A stretch of DNA of 64,000 bases, from positions 1 through 64,000 of the forward strand of contig CAMDLR010000008.1 of NCBI GenBank assembly GCA_945901845.1, in the 5' to 3' direction. A model generated the notes under the pieces. That model worked only from the letters and a program-made list of their open reading frames with translations. It searched no databases and was not told where the DNA came from. The stretch is from Sediminibacterium ginsengisoli. GTDB taxonomy: Bacteria; Bacteroidota; Bacteroidia; Chitinophagales; Chitinophagaceae. This document shows positions 18,223 to 27,610 of the stretch, in pieces. Made by a program: the position numbers and the translations under genes. The first letter of the stretch is position 1; every line of letters starts with the position of its first letter.

Positions 18223-19020
18223 ATGACACATCCATATACCTATATAGATCCTAATGCAAAAGTTGCCCCCAACGCAAAAATTGATCCATTTACCGTTATC
18301 CACGGTGATGTTCAAATTGGAGAGGGTACATGGATTGGAAGTAATGTAACCATCATGGATGGAACACGTATTGGAAAAAATTGCAGAATATTTCCAGGAG
18401 CTGTACTTGGCGCTGTACCACAAGATTTAAAATTTGATGGCGAAAAAACAACCGTAGAAATTGGTGACAACACGACCATTCGTGAATTTGTAACCATCAA
18501 TAGAGGTACTACCGATCGTTGGAAAACCAAAGTGGGTAACAACTGTTTAATTATGGCCTACTCGCACGTAGCACATGACTGTGTTATTGGCGACAACTGT
18601 ATTTTAAGTAATAGCGTTCAATTAGCGGGTCACGTTGTACTTGGTGATTGGGTTTGGATTGCAGGCGTGAGTGCAGTGCACCAATTTGTAACCATTGGCC
18701 AGCATTCTTATATTGCTGGAGGTAGCCTTGTAAGCAAAGACATTCCTCCATACATTAAAGCAGTACGCAACCCTTTAAGTTATGGTGGGGTAAACAGTGT
18801 AGGACTTAAACGCAGGGGATTTGAATTAGAAAGAATCAATCACATTTTAGATATCTACCGTATTATTTTTAATAAAGGACTTAACACCACACAAGCCTTA
18901 GAATTTATCGAAGAAGAATTACCAGCCAGCGATGAGCGCGATGAAATTGTCACTTTTATCAGAGAAAGCGGACGCGGTATCATCAAAAGATTTGTAAAAG
19001 GCGCAAGCGAAGAAGATTAA
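18223..19020 (+). CDS. lpxA: Acyl-ACP--UDP-N-acetylglucosamine O-acyltransferase
   Basis: 265 residues. First step of lipid A synthesis. Hexapeptide repeats from residue 8 to about 190 form the left-handed beta-helix, with the catalytic histidine H118 in SHVAHDC, then the C-terminal helical region (about 195-265, RRGFELERINHILDIYRIIF). Family length is normal. It lies 9 bases after lpxC/fabZ and 4 bases before an ABC ATPase, so all are likely cotranscribed. Confidence 0.96.
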   Translation: MTHPYTYIDPNAKVAPNAKIDPFTVIHGDVQIGEGTWIGSNVTIMDGTRIGKNCRIFPGAVLGAVPQDLKFDGEKTTVEIGDNTTIREFVTINRGTTDRWKTKVGNNCLIMAYSHVAHDCVIGDNCILSNSVQLAGHVVLGDWVWIAGVSAVHQFVTIGQHSYIAGGSLVSKDIPPYIKAVRNPLSYGGVNSVGLKRRGFELERINHILDIYRIIFNKGLNTTQALEFIEEELPASDERDEIVTFIRESGRGIIKRFVKGASEED

Positions 19021-19024
19021 TACC

Positions 19025-19642
19025 ATGCACATCCAACTCGAGCAAATCGGAAAAAAATACAATCGGGAATGGATTTTTCGCGGACTCTCCTATACATTTC
19101 AAGCAGGTAAAAAATATGCTATTACTGGGCCAAATGGCGCTGGTAAAAGCACACTACTTCAAACTATTGCAGGTAGCACTGTATTATCTGAAGGAACTAT
19201 CAAATACAGCATAGCCGGACAAGAGATACTTCCAGAAAATGCTTTTACTAGCCTTAGTATTTGCGCTCCTTACCTCACACTTATAGAAGAAATGACGGCG
19301 CTGGAATTTTTAGTTTTTCACCAAAGCTTTAAATGTTTTATGCCCGGCATCACACCAGATACGGCATTAGAAATAATAGGATTAACGACTGCTGCCAATA
19401 AACAAATCAGGTATTTTTCAAGTGGCATGAAACAGCGTATAAAATTAGCACAAGCTATTTTTTCAGATGTACCTGTTTTATTTTTAGACGAGCCGTGTAC
19501 CAATTTAGATGAAACTGGTTATATACTTTACCAATCGCTGATTCAAAACTATGCAGCAGGTAAGTTGGTGATTGTAAGTAGTAATGATAAAGCAGAATAT
19601 CATTTTTGTGAAGAAGTGATAGATATCAAAAAGTACAAATAA
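19025..19642 (+). CDS. ABC transporter ATP-binding protein without a permease
   Basis: 205 residues with Walker A GPNGAGKST (about 38-46), signature FSSGMKQR (about 138-145) and Walker B VLFLDEPCTNLD. It is shorter than most ABC ATPases and lacks membrane segments. No permease gene is near; the following gene is anmK, 2 bases downstream. The position after lpxA suggests an envelope-related transport role, but that is inference. It may pair with a distant permease. Confidence 0.85.
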   Translation: MHIQLEQIGKKYNREWIFRGLSYTFQAGKKYAITGPNGAGKSTLLQTIAGSTVLSEGTIKYSIAGQEILPENAFTSLSICAPYLTLIEEMTALEFLVFHQSFKCFMPGITPDTALEIIGLTTAANKQIRYFSSGMKQRIKLAQAIFSDVPVLFLDEPCTNLDETGYILYQSLIQNYAAGKLVIVSSNDKAEYHFCEEVIDIKKYK

Positions 19643-19644
19643 GC

Positions 19645-20814
19645 ATGAATCCAAATATCAAAGCGCTTTATCAAATTGCAGGTAGCCATGAAAGAACCAT
19701 TATTGGACTCATGAGTGGCACTTCACTAGATGGACTTGATATTGCTGTTTGTAAAATTTCAGGAAGTGGTAATCATACCAAACTTAGTGTTACCCATTAT
19801 ACAACCATACCTTATACCGAAGATTTTAAAACTGCCATTCGAAAAATTTTTTCCATCAAAGCCGTAGATTTAGAAGCCGTAACTCTCTTACATGCCCATC
19901 TAGCAAGGGTTCACGCTACTATGGTTTTATCTGCACTTGAAAGTTGGCATCTTCCAACTACAAGTATCGATTTAATTGCAAGCCATGGGCAAACCATTTA
20001 CCATGCACCAAAATTTTTGCACCCTACAAGCGAATTCGGTAATGCTACATTACAAATTGGAGATGGTGATATATTAAGTGCTGCAACGGGCATTATAACT
20101 TTAAGTGATTTTAGACAAAAGCATATTTCAGCTGGTGGCGAAGGCGCACCTCTTGCATTATTTGGTGATACAATTTTATTTTCTAGTGCTACCGAAAATA
20201 GAATCTTATTGAATATGGGCGGTATTGCCAATTTTACGTACTTGCCTGCCGGACAAACCACAAATATTATAAGCACAGATGTTGGTCCCGCTAATACACT
20301 CATTGATGGTTATGTGAAAGCAAATTATCCTGGCCTGAGTTACGATGCAAACGGTGAAATTGCAAATACCGGTATTATCAACGAGGCCTTTATAAACGAA
20401 GTATTAGCGCATCCATTTTTTAGCGCAGGGTTTCCTAAAACAATTGGACCGGAATTATTTAACCTAGATTTTATTGCAGACGCTTTAAAAAATGCCGGCA
20501 TTGTTTCAATGGCACATCAAGACATGGTGGCATCACTAAGTTATATTACCGCCCGTGTAATTGCCGATGGCATCATTAAAGTGGTAGGTGATGCTACTAA
20601 AAATATGGTGATTTATGCAAGTGGTGGCGGTATTCACAACGCCTATATTATGCAGCAGCTACAAAACATGTGCCCGGGGGCTTCTTTTAAAAATTTAGAA
20701 ACATTGGGGGTGCATCCAGACGCAAAAGAAGCCGTATTGTTTGCGGTTTTAGCCAACGAAGCACTTGCAGGATCACCTACACTTAGCATGGGAAAAATTA
20801 GCTTCCCACAGTAA
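19645..20814 (+). CDS. anmK: Anhydro-N-acetylmuramic acid kinase
   Basis: 389 residues. It opens and phosphorylates 1,6-anhydro-MurNAc to MurNAc-6-phosphate in cell-wall recycling (cytoplasm). Phosphate-binding motif GLMSGTSLDGLD near residues 21-32, the SHGQTI motif, the STDVGPANTLID segment and the IYASGGGIHN motif are all seen. The N-terminus is about 15 residues longer than in E. coli. It ends the plus-strand lipid A transcript and overlaps the 3' end of the convergent isomerase gene by 17 bases. Confidence 0.93.
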   Translation: MNPNIKALYQIAGSHERTIIGLMSGTSLDGLDIAVCKISGSGNHTKLSVTHYTTIPYTEDFKTAIRKIFSIKAVDLEAVTLLHAHLARVHATMVLSALESWHLPTTSIDLIASHGQTIYHAPKFLHPTSEFGNATLQIGDGDILSAATGIITLSDFRQKHISAGGEGAPLALFGDTILFSSATENRILLNMGGIANFTYLPAGQTTNIISTDVGPANTLIDGYVKANYPGLSYDANGEIANTGIINEAFINEVLAHPFFSAGFPKTIGPELFNLDFIADALKNAGIVSMAHQDMVASLSYITARVIADGIIKVVGDATKNMVIYASGGGIHNAYIMQQLQNMCPGASFKNLETLGVHPDAKEAVLFAVLANEALAGSPTLSMGKISFPQ

Positions 20815-21736
20815 AATTATCTGCGTTTCGGTACGCATTAATAAGTGCGATTTCGCCTTCTTTTCCGCCACCAGCTTTACCATGTTCCATACCATAAATA
20901 CCCCTGAAACCCTTATTGTGAATATGTTTGAATAAATTCTGGTAATTCATTTCACCGGTTCCTGGTTCGTTACGGCCCGGATTATCACCTATTTGAAAAT
21001 AAGCAATTTCGTCCCAGCATAAATTAATGTTAGCGATAATATTTCCTTCATTTCTTTGCATGTGGTACATGTCAAATAGAATTTTACAAGATGGGCTATT
21101 AACCGCTTTACAAATCGAATAGGTTTGATCGGTATGTCTTAAAAACAAATCGGGCGTATCACTAAGTGGCTCCAATACCATGATTAAATTATGCTTTTCT
21201 AAAATATCGGCACCATACCTGAGCGACTCTATTACCCGAGCGGTTTGAATACCCATTGGAAGTTTGCGATCAAAATTACCAGGCACTACGGTCATCCATT
21301 TGGCATTACAACGCTTGGCAACTTCAACAGCATCATTACAATATTTTATAAATTTTTCACGCCACTGCTTATCGCCACTTGTTAAAGAAGTTTGTAGCGG
21401 CCAGTTATCATAGGCAATCACAAACACCCCCATACGCATGTTTAAGCTAGCCAGTGTATCACCTATTTTTTGTTGCATAACTGGCGTTCTAGACATCATG
21501 CCATTGTCTTCGATGGATCTAAATCCAACACTATGCGCAAATTTAATTTGCTCAATAAAATCAGGGCCAGCATGCGCACTAAACATACCATCATGAAAAG
21601 CATAATCCGCAGTAAATGGTTTTGACGCCAATACCTGAGGGGTAGCAGCTACAGCCTTACCCATAAAAGGTAAGGAACCGGCAGCAAGTGCAGCCCCAGA
21701 TAAAATATTTTTCTTTAAAAAATTTCTTCTTTCCAT
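20798..21736 (-). CDS. Exported TIM-barrel sugar isomerase/epimerase (hydroxypyruvate isomerase-like)
   Basis: About 312 residues from ATG 21736; a TTG three codons upstream is also in frame. The N-terminus (ERRNFLKK, then a hydrophobic Ala/Gly-rich stretch to about residue 33) looks like a twin-arginine signal, so export in folded form is likely. The rest is an AP endonuclease family 2 TIM barrel with metal-site residues in VLEPLSD and ILFDMYHMQ, as in hydroxypyruvate isomerase-like proteins. Substrate unknown. It lies 18 bases downstream of ald. A tatA gene occurs elsewhere in the window (59514-59699). Confidence 0.82.
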   Translation of the reverse strand: MERRNFLKKNILSGAALAAGSLPFMGKAVAATPQVLASKPFTADYAFHDGMFSAHAGPDFIEQIKFAHSVGFRSIEDNGMMSRTPVMQQKIGDTLASLNMRMGVFVIAYDNWPLQTSLTSGDKQWREKFIKYCNDAVEVAKRCNAKWMTVVPGNFDRKLPMGIQTARVIESLRYGADILEKHNLIMVLEPLSDTPDLFLRHTDQTYSICKAVNSPSCKILFDMYHMQRNEGNIIANINLCWDEIAYFQIGDNPGRNEPGTGEMNYQNLFKHIHNKGFRGIYGMEHGKAGGGKEGEIALINAYRNADNFTVGS

Positions 21737-21754
21737 GATGATCAATTGATAAGA

Positions 21755-22969
21755 TTAACGCCTGCTAGCAATCAATAAATTAAGGTCCGTGTATTTTAAA
21801 TCAAATTTTTGACTGATATAAAAATCAGTTAATGCCCCTTTAAATAAATAAATACCCTCTCTCACATTTACATCATGCCAAAGCATTTCATCAAGTCCAC
21901 CCTCGTCACTAATCGTAAGCATGAGTGGCATGAGTACATTGCTAATGGCTTGGCTCGCCGTTCTTGCAAAACCAGATGGAATATTAGGTACACCATAATG
22001 TATCACACCATGCTTTACAAAAGTTGGTTTTTCATGACTTGTAAGTTCACTGGTTTCAAAACAACCCCCTCTATCAATGGCTACATCGATAATAATACTA
22101 CCGGGCCGCATGGCTGCAACCATTTCTTCGGTAACAACAAGAGGCGCTCTGCCATATTCGTTGCTCAGTGCACCCACCGCAACTTCACATGTTTTTAATT
22201 GCTTGGCTAAAATTTTAGGCTCTAAGACAGAAGTCCAAACGCGCTGCCCTAAATTATTTTGGAGTTGCTTAAGCTTGTAGATATCATTGTCAAATACTTT
22301 CACCGATGCGCCTAATGCAAGTGCATTGCGGGTAGCACTTTCACCAACAATACCAGCACCTACAATGACTACTTTAGTAGGCGGAATACCACTAATACCG
22401 CCGAGTAATACCCCTTTACCTTTATTAAAACTGCTCAGGTACTGGGCTGCAATAAGCATAACAGCACTACCCGCTATTTCACTCATGCTGCGCACAATAG
22501 GATAGGTACCACTAGCGTCTTTAAAATTTTCAAAACTTAACGCTGTAATTTTTTTCTCCATCATTTTTTGAATATCCGCTTGTTGCAATGCAGAATAATG
22601 GATGGGAGAAATAATAATTTGATTGAGCTGTAATAAGGGTAAATCTTCAGAAACAATGGGCGCACTTTTTACAAGAATCGGACACTTATAAATTTCATGC
22701 CTATCAAAAACAATTCTTGCCCCCGCTTCACTATAATCTGCATCGGAGTAATGACTTCCCTCCCCCGCCAGATGTTCAATAGAAACTTCATTGCCATTGG
22801 AAACCAAAACACCAACGGCTTCCGGAGAAAGTGCAATTCGATTTTCTTGAAACGCCGTTTCCTTTGGAATACCAATATGCAATTTGGCGCCATGTGGTTT
22901 GATGTCTAATGTTTCTTCGAGGGTTTCGTATAAAAAAGAAGTAGAAATAGTTGGTTTACTAGTAGCCAT
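21755..22969 (-). CDS. ald: Alanine dehydrogenase
   Basis: 404 residues. Reversible NAD-dependent deamination of alanine to pyruvate and ammonia. The N-terminal substrate domain begins after an extra 30 residues (PKETAFQENRIALSPEAV), and the Rossmann motif VVGAGIVGESATRNALALGA is at about 205-225. It is longer than the typical 370 residues, with an N-terminal extension and a C-terminal tail. The fold is shared with proton-translocating transhydrogenase alpha subunits, but no pntB is near, so alanine dehydrogenase is favoured. The next gene downstream in the same direction is the TIM-barrel isomerase. Confidence 0.85.
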   Translation of the reverse strand: MATSKPTISTSFLYETLEETLDIKPHGAKLHIGIPKETAFQENRIALSPEAVGVLVSNGNEVSIEHLAGEGSHYSDADYSEAGARIVFDRHEIYKCPILVKSAPIVSEDLPLLQLNQIIISPIHYSALQQADIQKMMEKKITALSFENFKDASGTYPIVRSMSEIAGSAVMLIAAQYLSSFNKGKGVLLGGISGIPPTKVVIVGAGIVGESATRNALALGASVKVFDNDIYKLKQLQNNLGQRVWTSVLEPKILAKQLKTCEVAVGALSNEYGRAPLVVTEEMVAAMRPGSIIIDVAIDRGGCFETSELTSHEKPTFVKHGVIHYGVPNIPSGFARTASQAISNVLMPLMLTISDEGGLDEMLWHDVNVREGIYLFKGALTDFYISQKFDLKYTDLNLLIASRR

Positions 22970-23012
22970 AATTATTTGTATTTGCTAGTATCTAGCTGGG
23001 TTACTTATAAAG

Positions 23013-23429
23013 TTAAGATATTACGGCAGAATAAATATGTCTCGTTTGTTCATCTACCCGTGATAACCGAATCTCAAAAACAGGACCCGTTAACAAGGCT
23101 GGTACATTTTCGGGCCATTCAATCAAACAAATATCGCCACTGTGCAAATGTTCGTCAATACCAGCCCTAACAGCCTCCTCCAAAGATCCAAGGCGGTACC
23201 AGTCCATATGAAATAGAGCGCCTCCCTGATACTGGTATTCATTTACGATGGCAAAAGTTGGACTACTCACCGCATCCTGCACACCAAGCATTTTACAAAG
23301 CGCATGGATAAACGTGGTTTTACCTGTACCCATGGGTGCATAAAAAGCCCAAATTGGCGTATCCTTTCCTTCGGCCCAAGCGGCAGCTACCACTTCATGT
23401 ATTTGGTCTAAGGTAAAATTTTGCTCCAT
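23013..23429 (-). CDS. tsaE: tRNA threonylcarbamoyladenosine biosynthesis ATPase
   Basis: 138 residues from ATG 23429, the normal family size; the frame is open to 23540 but that part overlaps copA. P-loop APMGTGKTT, Thr/Ser in SSPTFAIVNEY and HMDWYRL are all typical. TsaE is the ATPase of the complex (with TsaB, TsaD) that makes t6A at position 37 of ANN-decoding tRNAs; it is essential in many bacteria. It diverges from copA, and a -7 box lies only 4 nt before its ATG. Confidence 0.93.
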   Translation of the reverse strand: MEQNFTLDQIHEVVAAAWAEGKDTPIWAFYAPMGTGKTTFIHALCKMLGVQDAVSSPTFAIVNEYQYQGGALFHMDWYRLGSLEEAVRAGIDEHLHSGDICLIEWPENVPALLTGPVFEIRLSRVDEQTRHIYSAVIS

Positions 23430-23433
23430 CAAA

Positions 23434-23441
23434 CAAATATA
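23434..23441 (-). promoter_or_regulatory. -7 box of tsaE
   Basis: TATATTTG on the minus strand, 4 nt before ATG 23429: predicts a leaderless transcript. It is back to back with the copA box 23 nt away. Confidence 0.45.
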
Positions 23442-23464
23442 CAAACAAAGGCCTCCGAATGAAG

Positions 23465-23472
23465 TAACTTTG
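23465..23472 (+). promoter_or_regulatory. -7 box of copA
   Basis: TAACTTTG, a full consensus match, 16 nt before ATG 23489. No metal-responsive palindrome is evident next to it. Confidence 0.5.
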
Positions 23473-23488
23473 TAGCAAATTAAGTCGT

Positions 23489-25618
23489 ATGGAAAAAGTG
23501 AATTGGAAGGTAAAAGGCATGAGCTGTACCAACTGCGCACTTAGTGTAGACAAAGTAGTTACAGGCCTCGGTATGGAGGAAGTAAAGGTAAATTTCATGG
23601 GTGGAGAATTAAGTTTTAATGCCCCAGCAAATACCAATAAACAAAATATACAAAAAAAAATAGAAGCACTTGGTTATGAGGTAGAAGGAGAGGGTGTAGA
23701 TGCCGCAAAAAAATCAAAAAAAATATTTAGTTCGCCGCTACAACGCTTTTGGTTTTGTTTTGTTTTTACAGCGCCCCTTATGCTACATATGATTCCTGGC
23801 GTACATATCCATGTACTCATGAATCCATATGTTCAACTAGGCTTAACCATCCCCGTATTTATTGTTGGCATGGGCTATTTTGGAAAAAGTGCCGTATTAA
23901 GTTTATCCAAAGGGGTTCCTAATATGAATGTGCTTGTAGCGCTTGGAGCGCTTGCTGCATTTGGCTATAGTTTGTATGGTACTATTATAGGAGAAGCCGA
24001 AAATTATTTATTTTACGAAACTACGGCCACTATTTTAACCCTCGTTTTTTTGGGTAATTTGCTTGAAGATAGATCGGTACAAACAACACAAGCTGCTTTG
24101 AAAAAATTAGCAGTATCTCAAAAGACAATGGCGAACCTCATTGCCTTTGATGAAAATCACCAAGAACTTGTTTTTCCTGTCGAAAATACCAGTTTAAAAG
24201 TAGGCGATATTGTACTGATCAAAAATGGAGAAACAGTACCCATGGATTGCAAAATTTTGTGGGGTGAAGCCAGCATCAACGAGGCCATTATTTCTGGAGA
24301 AAGCGTACCTATAATTAAAAAAATGAACGACCTACTTATTGGAGGTAGTATGGTGGAATCAGGCACCATCAAAGCATATATCACTGCCGTTGGAGAAAAT
24401 ACAGTGCTTGCTAATATTTTACAACTTGTAAAACAAGCACAAACAGAAAAGCCGCCCGTTCAACAACTGGCAGATAAAATAAGCGCCATTTTTGTACCTA
24501 CTGTTATTGGTATTGCATTACTAACTATTGTAGGAAATTATTTTTTTGCTTCCCTGCCGTTTAGCAGTTCATTACTTAGAGGTATAGCCGTACTCGTGAT
24601 TTCTTGCCCTTGCGCCATGGGCCTTGCAACGCCTGCTGCCATTGCCGTTGGGCTTGGCAGGGCCGCTCGAAATGGTGTACTATTTAAAAACGCTAGAAGT
24701 TTAGAGATATTTAAAAGTATCAAGCAAGTAGTGTTTGATAAAACGGGAACGCTTACTACTGGAAAATTTACGGTTACTAATTTTACGTTGTCTCCTACTG
24801 CAAGTATTGATGAAACAAGCTTTAAGCAAATTGCTTTTTCACTAGAAAAATATGCCAATCACCCTATTGCAAATGCAATTGCAGCAGCATGGAAAACAAA
24901 AGAAGATATCAGGTGGCAAAAAGTAGAAGAGCAAAAAGGACTTGGCATGTTTGCCACTGACAAAGAAGGCAATACTTACATAGCGGGATCATTTAAAGTA
25001 GCAACACAACATACCACAGACCATAGCCACAATGTTTACGTTTTAAAAAATAATATTTTATTAGGCTATATTGACGTGGCAGATGAAATTAGACCAGAAG
25101 CTAAAGAAGTGATTGCAACACTAAAACGCATGGGACTTCAACCCATTTTATTAAGTGGCGATAAAAAAGAAAAATGCGCACTCGTTGCCAATGAACTAGG
25201 TATCACACAGTTTTATTATGAGCAAACACCTGCAAATAAACTAGATAAAATTGGCGCCTTAAGCCTTCAAATGCCTACTGTCATGGTGGGTGATGGGATT
25301 AATGATGCGCCAGCGCTAGCCAAAGCAACTGTCGGCGTTTCACTAAGTGAGGCATCGCAAATAGCCATGCAAAGTGCACAAGTAGTACTCATGAACCACG
25401 GCATTAAAAATTTACCCCTTGCTCTCGGACTGGGTAAACACACCTATATTACCATCAAAGAAAATTTATTTTGGGCATTCGCTTATAATATTGTTGCGAT
25501 TCCAGTAGCCGCATTTGGATATTTAAATCCAACGTTTGGCGCACTTGTAATGGGACTTAGTGATGTAGTGCTGGCTATTAATTCTATCCGACTTAATTTT
25601 AAAAGGGTAACACGCTAA
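23489..25618 (+). CDS. copA: Copper-translocating P1B-type ATPase
   Basis: 709 residues in the inner membrane. One N-terminal heavy-metal domain has CxxC at C13 and C16 (GMSCTNCA). Eight membrane segments are expected, with the Cu(I) site C373-P374-C375 (SCPCAMGLATP). The phosphorylation site is D417 (FDKTGTLTTG), with the HP motif (YANHPIANA) and MVGDGINDAPAL in the ATP domains. It exports Cu(I) (or Ag(I)) to the periplasm. No copper chaperone or CueR-like regulator is adjacent. recQ follows after 7 bases, possibly cotranscribed. Confidence 0.95.
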   Translation: MEKVNWKVKGMSCTNCALSVDKVVTGLGMEEVKVNFMGGELSFNAPANTNKQNIQKKIEALGYEVEGEGVDAAKKSKKIFSSPLQRFWFCFVFTAPLMLHMIPGVHIHVLMNPYVQLGLTIPVFIVGMGYFGKSAVLSLSKGVPNMNVLVALGALAAFGYSLYGTIIGEAENYLFYETTATILTLVFLGNLLEDRSVQTTQAALKKLAVSQKTMANLIAFDENHQELVFPVENTSLKVGDIVLIKNGETVPMDCKILWGEASINEAIISGESVPIIKKMNDLLIGGSMVESGTIKAYITAVGENTVLANILQLVKQAQTEKPPVQQLADKISAIFVPTVIGIALLTIVGNYFFASLPFSSSLLRGIAVLVISCPCAMGLATPAAIAVGLGRAARNGVLFKNARSLEIFKSIKQVVFDKTGTLTTGKFTVTNFTLSPTASIDETSFKQIAFSLEKYANHPIANAIAAAWKTKEDIRWQKVEEQKGLGMFATDKEGNTYIAGSFKVATQHTTDHSHNVYVLKNNILLGYIDVADEIRPEAKEVIATLKRMGLQPILLSGDKKEKCALVANELGITQFYYEQTPANKLDKIGALSLQMPTVMVGDGINDAPALAKATVGVSLSEASQIAMQSAQVVLMNHGIKNLPLALGLGKHTYITIKENLFWAFAYNIVAIPVAAFGYLNPTFGALVMGLSDVVLAINSIRLNFKRVTR

Positions 25619-25625
25619 GCACCTC

Positions 25626-27530
25626 ATGTCAACTGCACTACAAATACTAGAAAAATATTGGGGGCATAACCAGTTTAGGCCTTTACAAGGAGGTATAATT
25701 GATGCAGTAGTATCAGAAAAAGATGTGTTGGCACTACTCCCTACAGGGGGCGGAAAATCAATTTGCTTCCAGGTTCCAGCACTTTTAAAAGATGGCATGT
25801 GCCTTGTCATTAGCCCCTTAATTGCACTCATGCAAGACCAGGTGAGCAACTTGCAAGAAAAAGGTATCGAAGCAGCTGTTATTCATAGCGGCATGCGCTT
25901 TATGGCCGTTAAAGAAACCTTGCAAGCATGTACAAGCGGTGCTTATAAATTTTTATACCTATCGCCTGAGCGTATCGAATCCAATTTATTTAAAGAGTAT
26001 TTACCAGCACTTGATATTTCCCTCATTGCCGTAGATGAAGCGCATTGTATTGCACAGTGGGGTTACGATTTTAGGCCCCCTTATTTGCGGATTGCTGCTT
26101 TAAGAAATGAACTTCCCGGTGTTCCTGTCATTGCATTAACAGCATCAGCAACCAAAGAAGTAGAAGCAGACATCATTGAAAAATTATCTTTTAAAGCGTA
26201 TGCTATTTTTAGGCAGCCGTATATACGTCCTGCACTTTCGTATAGTTATTTTGAAGTAGACAATAAAATTAACAAGACCCTAGAAATCATAAATAACGTA
26301 AAAGGGGCAGGTATCGTTTATTGTAATACCCGAAAACAAACAAAAGATATTGCCGAACTTTTACAACTTCAAAAAGTAAGTACCGACTTTTACCATGCTG
26401 GTTTAAGCGCAGATGAAAGACAGAAAAAGCAAAAAAAATGGATGGTAGGAGAAACGCGTATCATGGTTTGCACATCTGCATTTGGTATGGGTATCGACAA
26501 GGATGATGTAAGAACTGTAATACATTATGAAATGCCTGACTGCCTCGAAAATTATTACCAGGAAGCAGGTAGGGCTGGCAGGGATGGTAAAAAAGCCTAC
26601 GCCGTTTTATTAGCCACAAAAGCAGACATTACAAACGCCCGTAACCTGCACGAAACAAGGTTTCCAGCCATTGATACCATTAAAAATATTTACCAATCTA
26701 TAGCTAACTATTTGCAATTGCCGGTAGGTATTGGCGAAGGAGGTTACTATAATTTTAACCTACTTGAGTTTTGTAATAATTTTAAATTAGACATACCAGT
26801 GGTAACCCAAACACTAAAAGTGTTAGAACAGGAAGGGCATATCCAGTTTTCAGAAAATATATTTTTACCTACCCAGGTAAGTTTTACTTGCTCCAAAGAA
26901 AGTTTAGAAAATTTTCAGGAAGCATACCCTGTATTTGAACCGCTTATTAGAGCACTTTTAAGAAGTTACCAAGGCATATTTGACAATCGTATTTCGATAT
27001 TTGAAAAAAGAATGGCGGGCATTTGTAAGGAAAGTATTGAAACAATACAAAACCAACTTCAACAATTAGCGGCCATGGGTATTATAGAATATTTGCCTCA
27101 AAAAGAAACGCCTCAAATTCATTTTTTGGTAAATCGTGCACCAGCCGCTTTTTTACACATTGATCAAGACCAATACCATGCAAGAAAAGAGGCTTTTACC
27201 ACGCGTATTAATACACTAATAAATTTTGCAATACATCCAGGCAGCTGCCGTAGTGTTTTTATTGGCAACTACTTTGGAGACACAGACACAAGTGCTTGTG
27301 GGATTTGTGATTATTGCCTCGTGCACAAAAAAAGCAAACTAGAAAGCGCAGCATTTAGTTCCATAGAACAACAACTGTATACCTTACTCACTAAATCCCC
27401 CAGCCCAATTGACCAACTTTTAATGACCTTAGGAAAAGAAAAGGAAGAAGCAGCCTGGGAGGTGCTACACTTTTTAGAATCTGAAAACAGATTGATTATG
27501 AACGAAGACGGCACAATACAACTGGTTTAG
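25626..27530 (+). CDS. recQ: ATP-dependent DNA helicase RecQ
   Basis: 634 residues. 3'-5' DNA unwinding in repair and replication fork processing. Walker A is LPTGGGKS (residues 39-45), the DEAH box is AVDEAHCIAQWGYDFRPPY, and helicase motif VI is YYQEAGRAGRDG. The zinc cluster (Cys in CRSVFIGNYFGD and CGICDYC) sits unusually far downstream, after a long RQC-like region. A C-terminal HRDC domain is not apparent, so this may be the shorter of two RecQ paralogues often seen in Bacteroidota. Confidence 0.92.
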   Translation: MSTALQILEKYWGHNQFRPLQGGIIDAVVSEKDVLALLPTGGGKSICFQVPALLKDGMCLVISPLIALMQDQVSNLQEKGIEAAVIHSGMRFMAVKETLQACTSGAYKFLYLSPERIESNLFKEYLPALDISLIAVDEAHCIAQWGYDFRPPYLRIAALRNELPGVPVIALTASATKEVEADIIEKLSFKAYAIFRQPYIRPALSYSYFEVDNKINKTLEIINNVKGAGIVYCNTRKQTKDIAELLQLQKVSTDFYHAGLSADERQKKQKKWMVGETRIMVCTSAFGMGIDKDDVRTVIHYEMPDCLENYYQEAGRAGRDGKKAYAVLLATKADITNARNLHETRFPAIDTIKNIYQSIANYLQLPVGIGEGGYYNFNLLEFCNNFKLDIPVVTQTLKVLEQEGHIQFSENIFLPTQVSFTCSKESLENFQEAYPVFEPLIRALLRSYQGIFDNRISIFEKRMAGICKESIETIQNQLQQLAAMGIIEYLPQKETPQIHFLVNRAPAAFLHIDQDQYHARKEAFTTRINTLINFAIHPGSCRSVFIGNYFGDTDTSACGICDYCLVHKKSKLESAAFSSIEQQLYTLLTKSPSPIDQLLMTLGKEKEEAAWEVLHFLESENRLIMNEDGTIQLV

Positions 27531-27610
27531 ACCTGTTTTAACAAAATATTGGAAGTTCGCCTGTACCAATACTTATTAATTTATCTTTATTTCACATAAA
27601 ATAGTATCCC

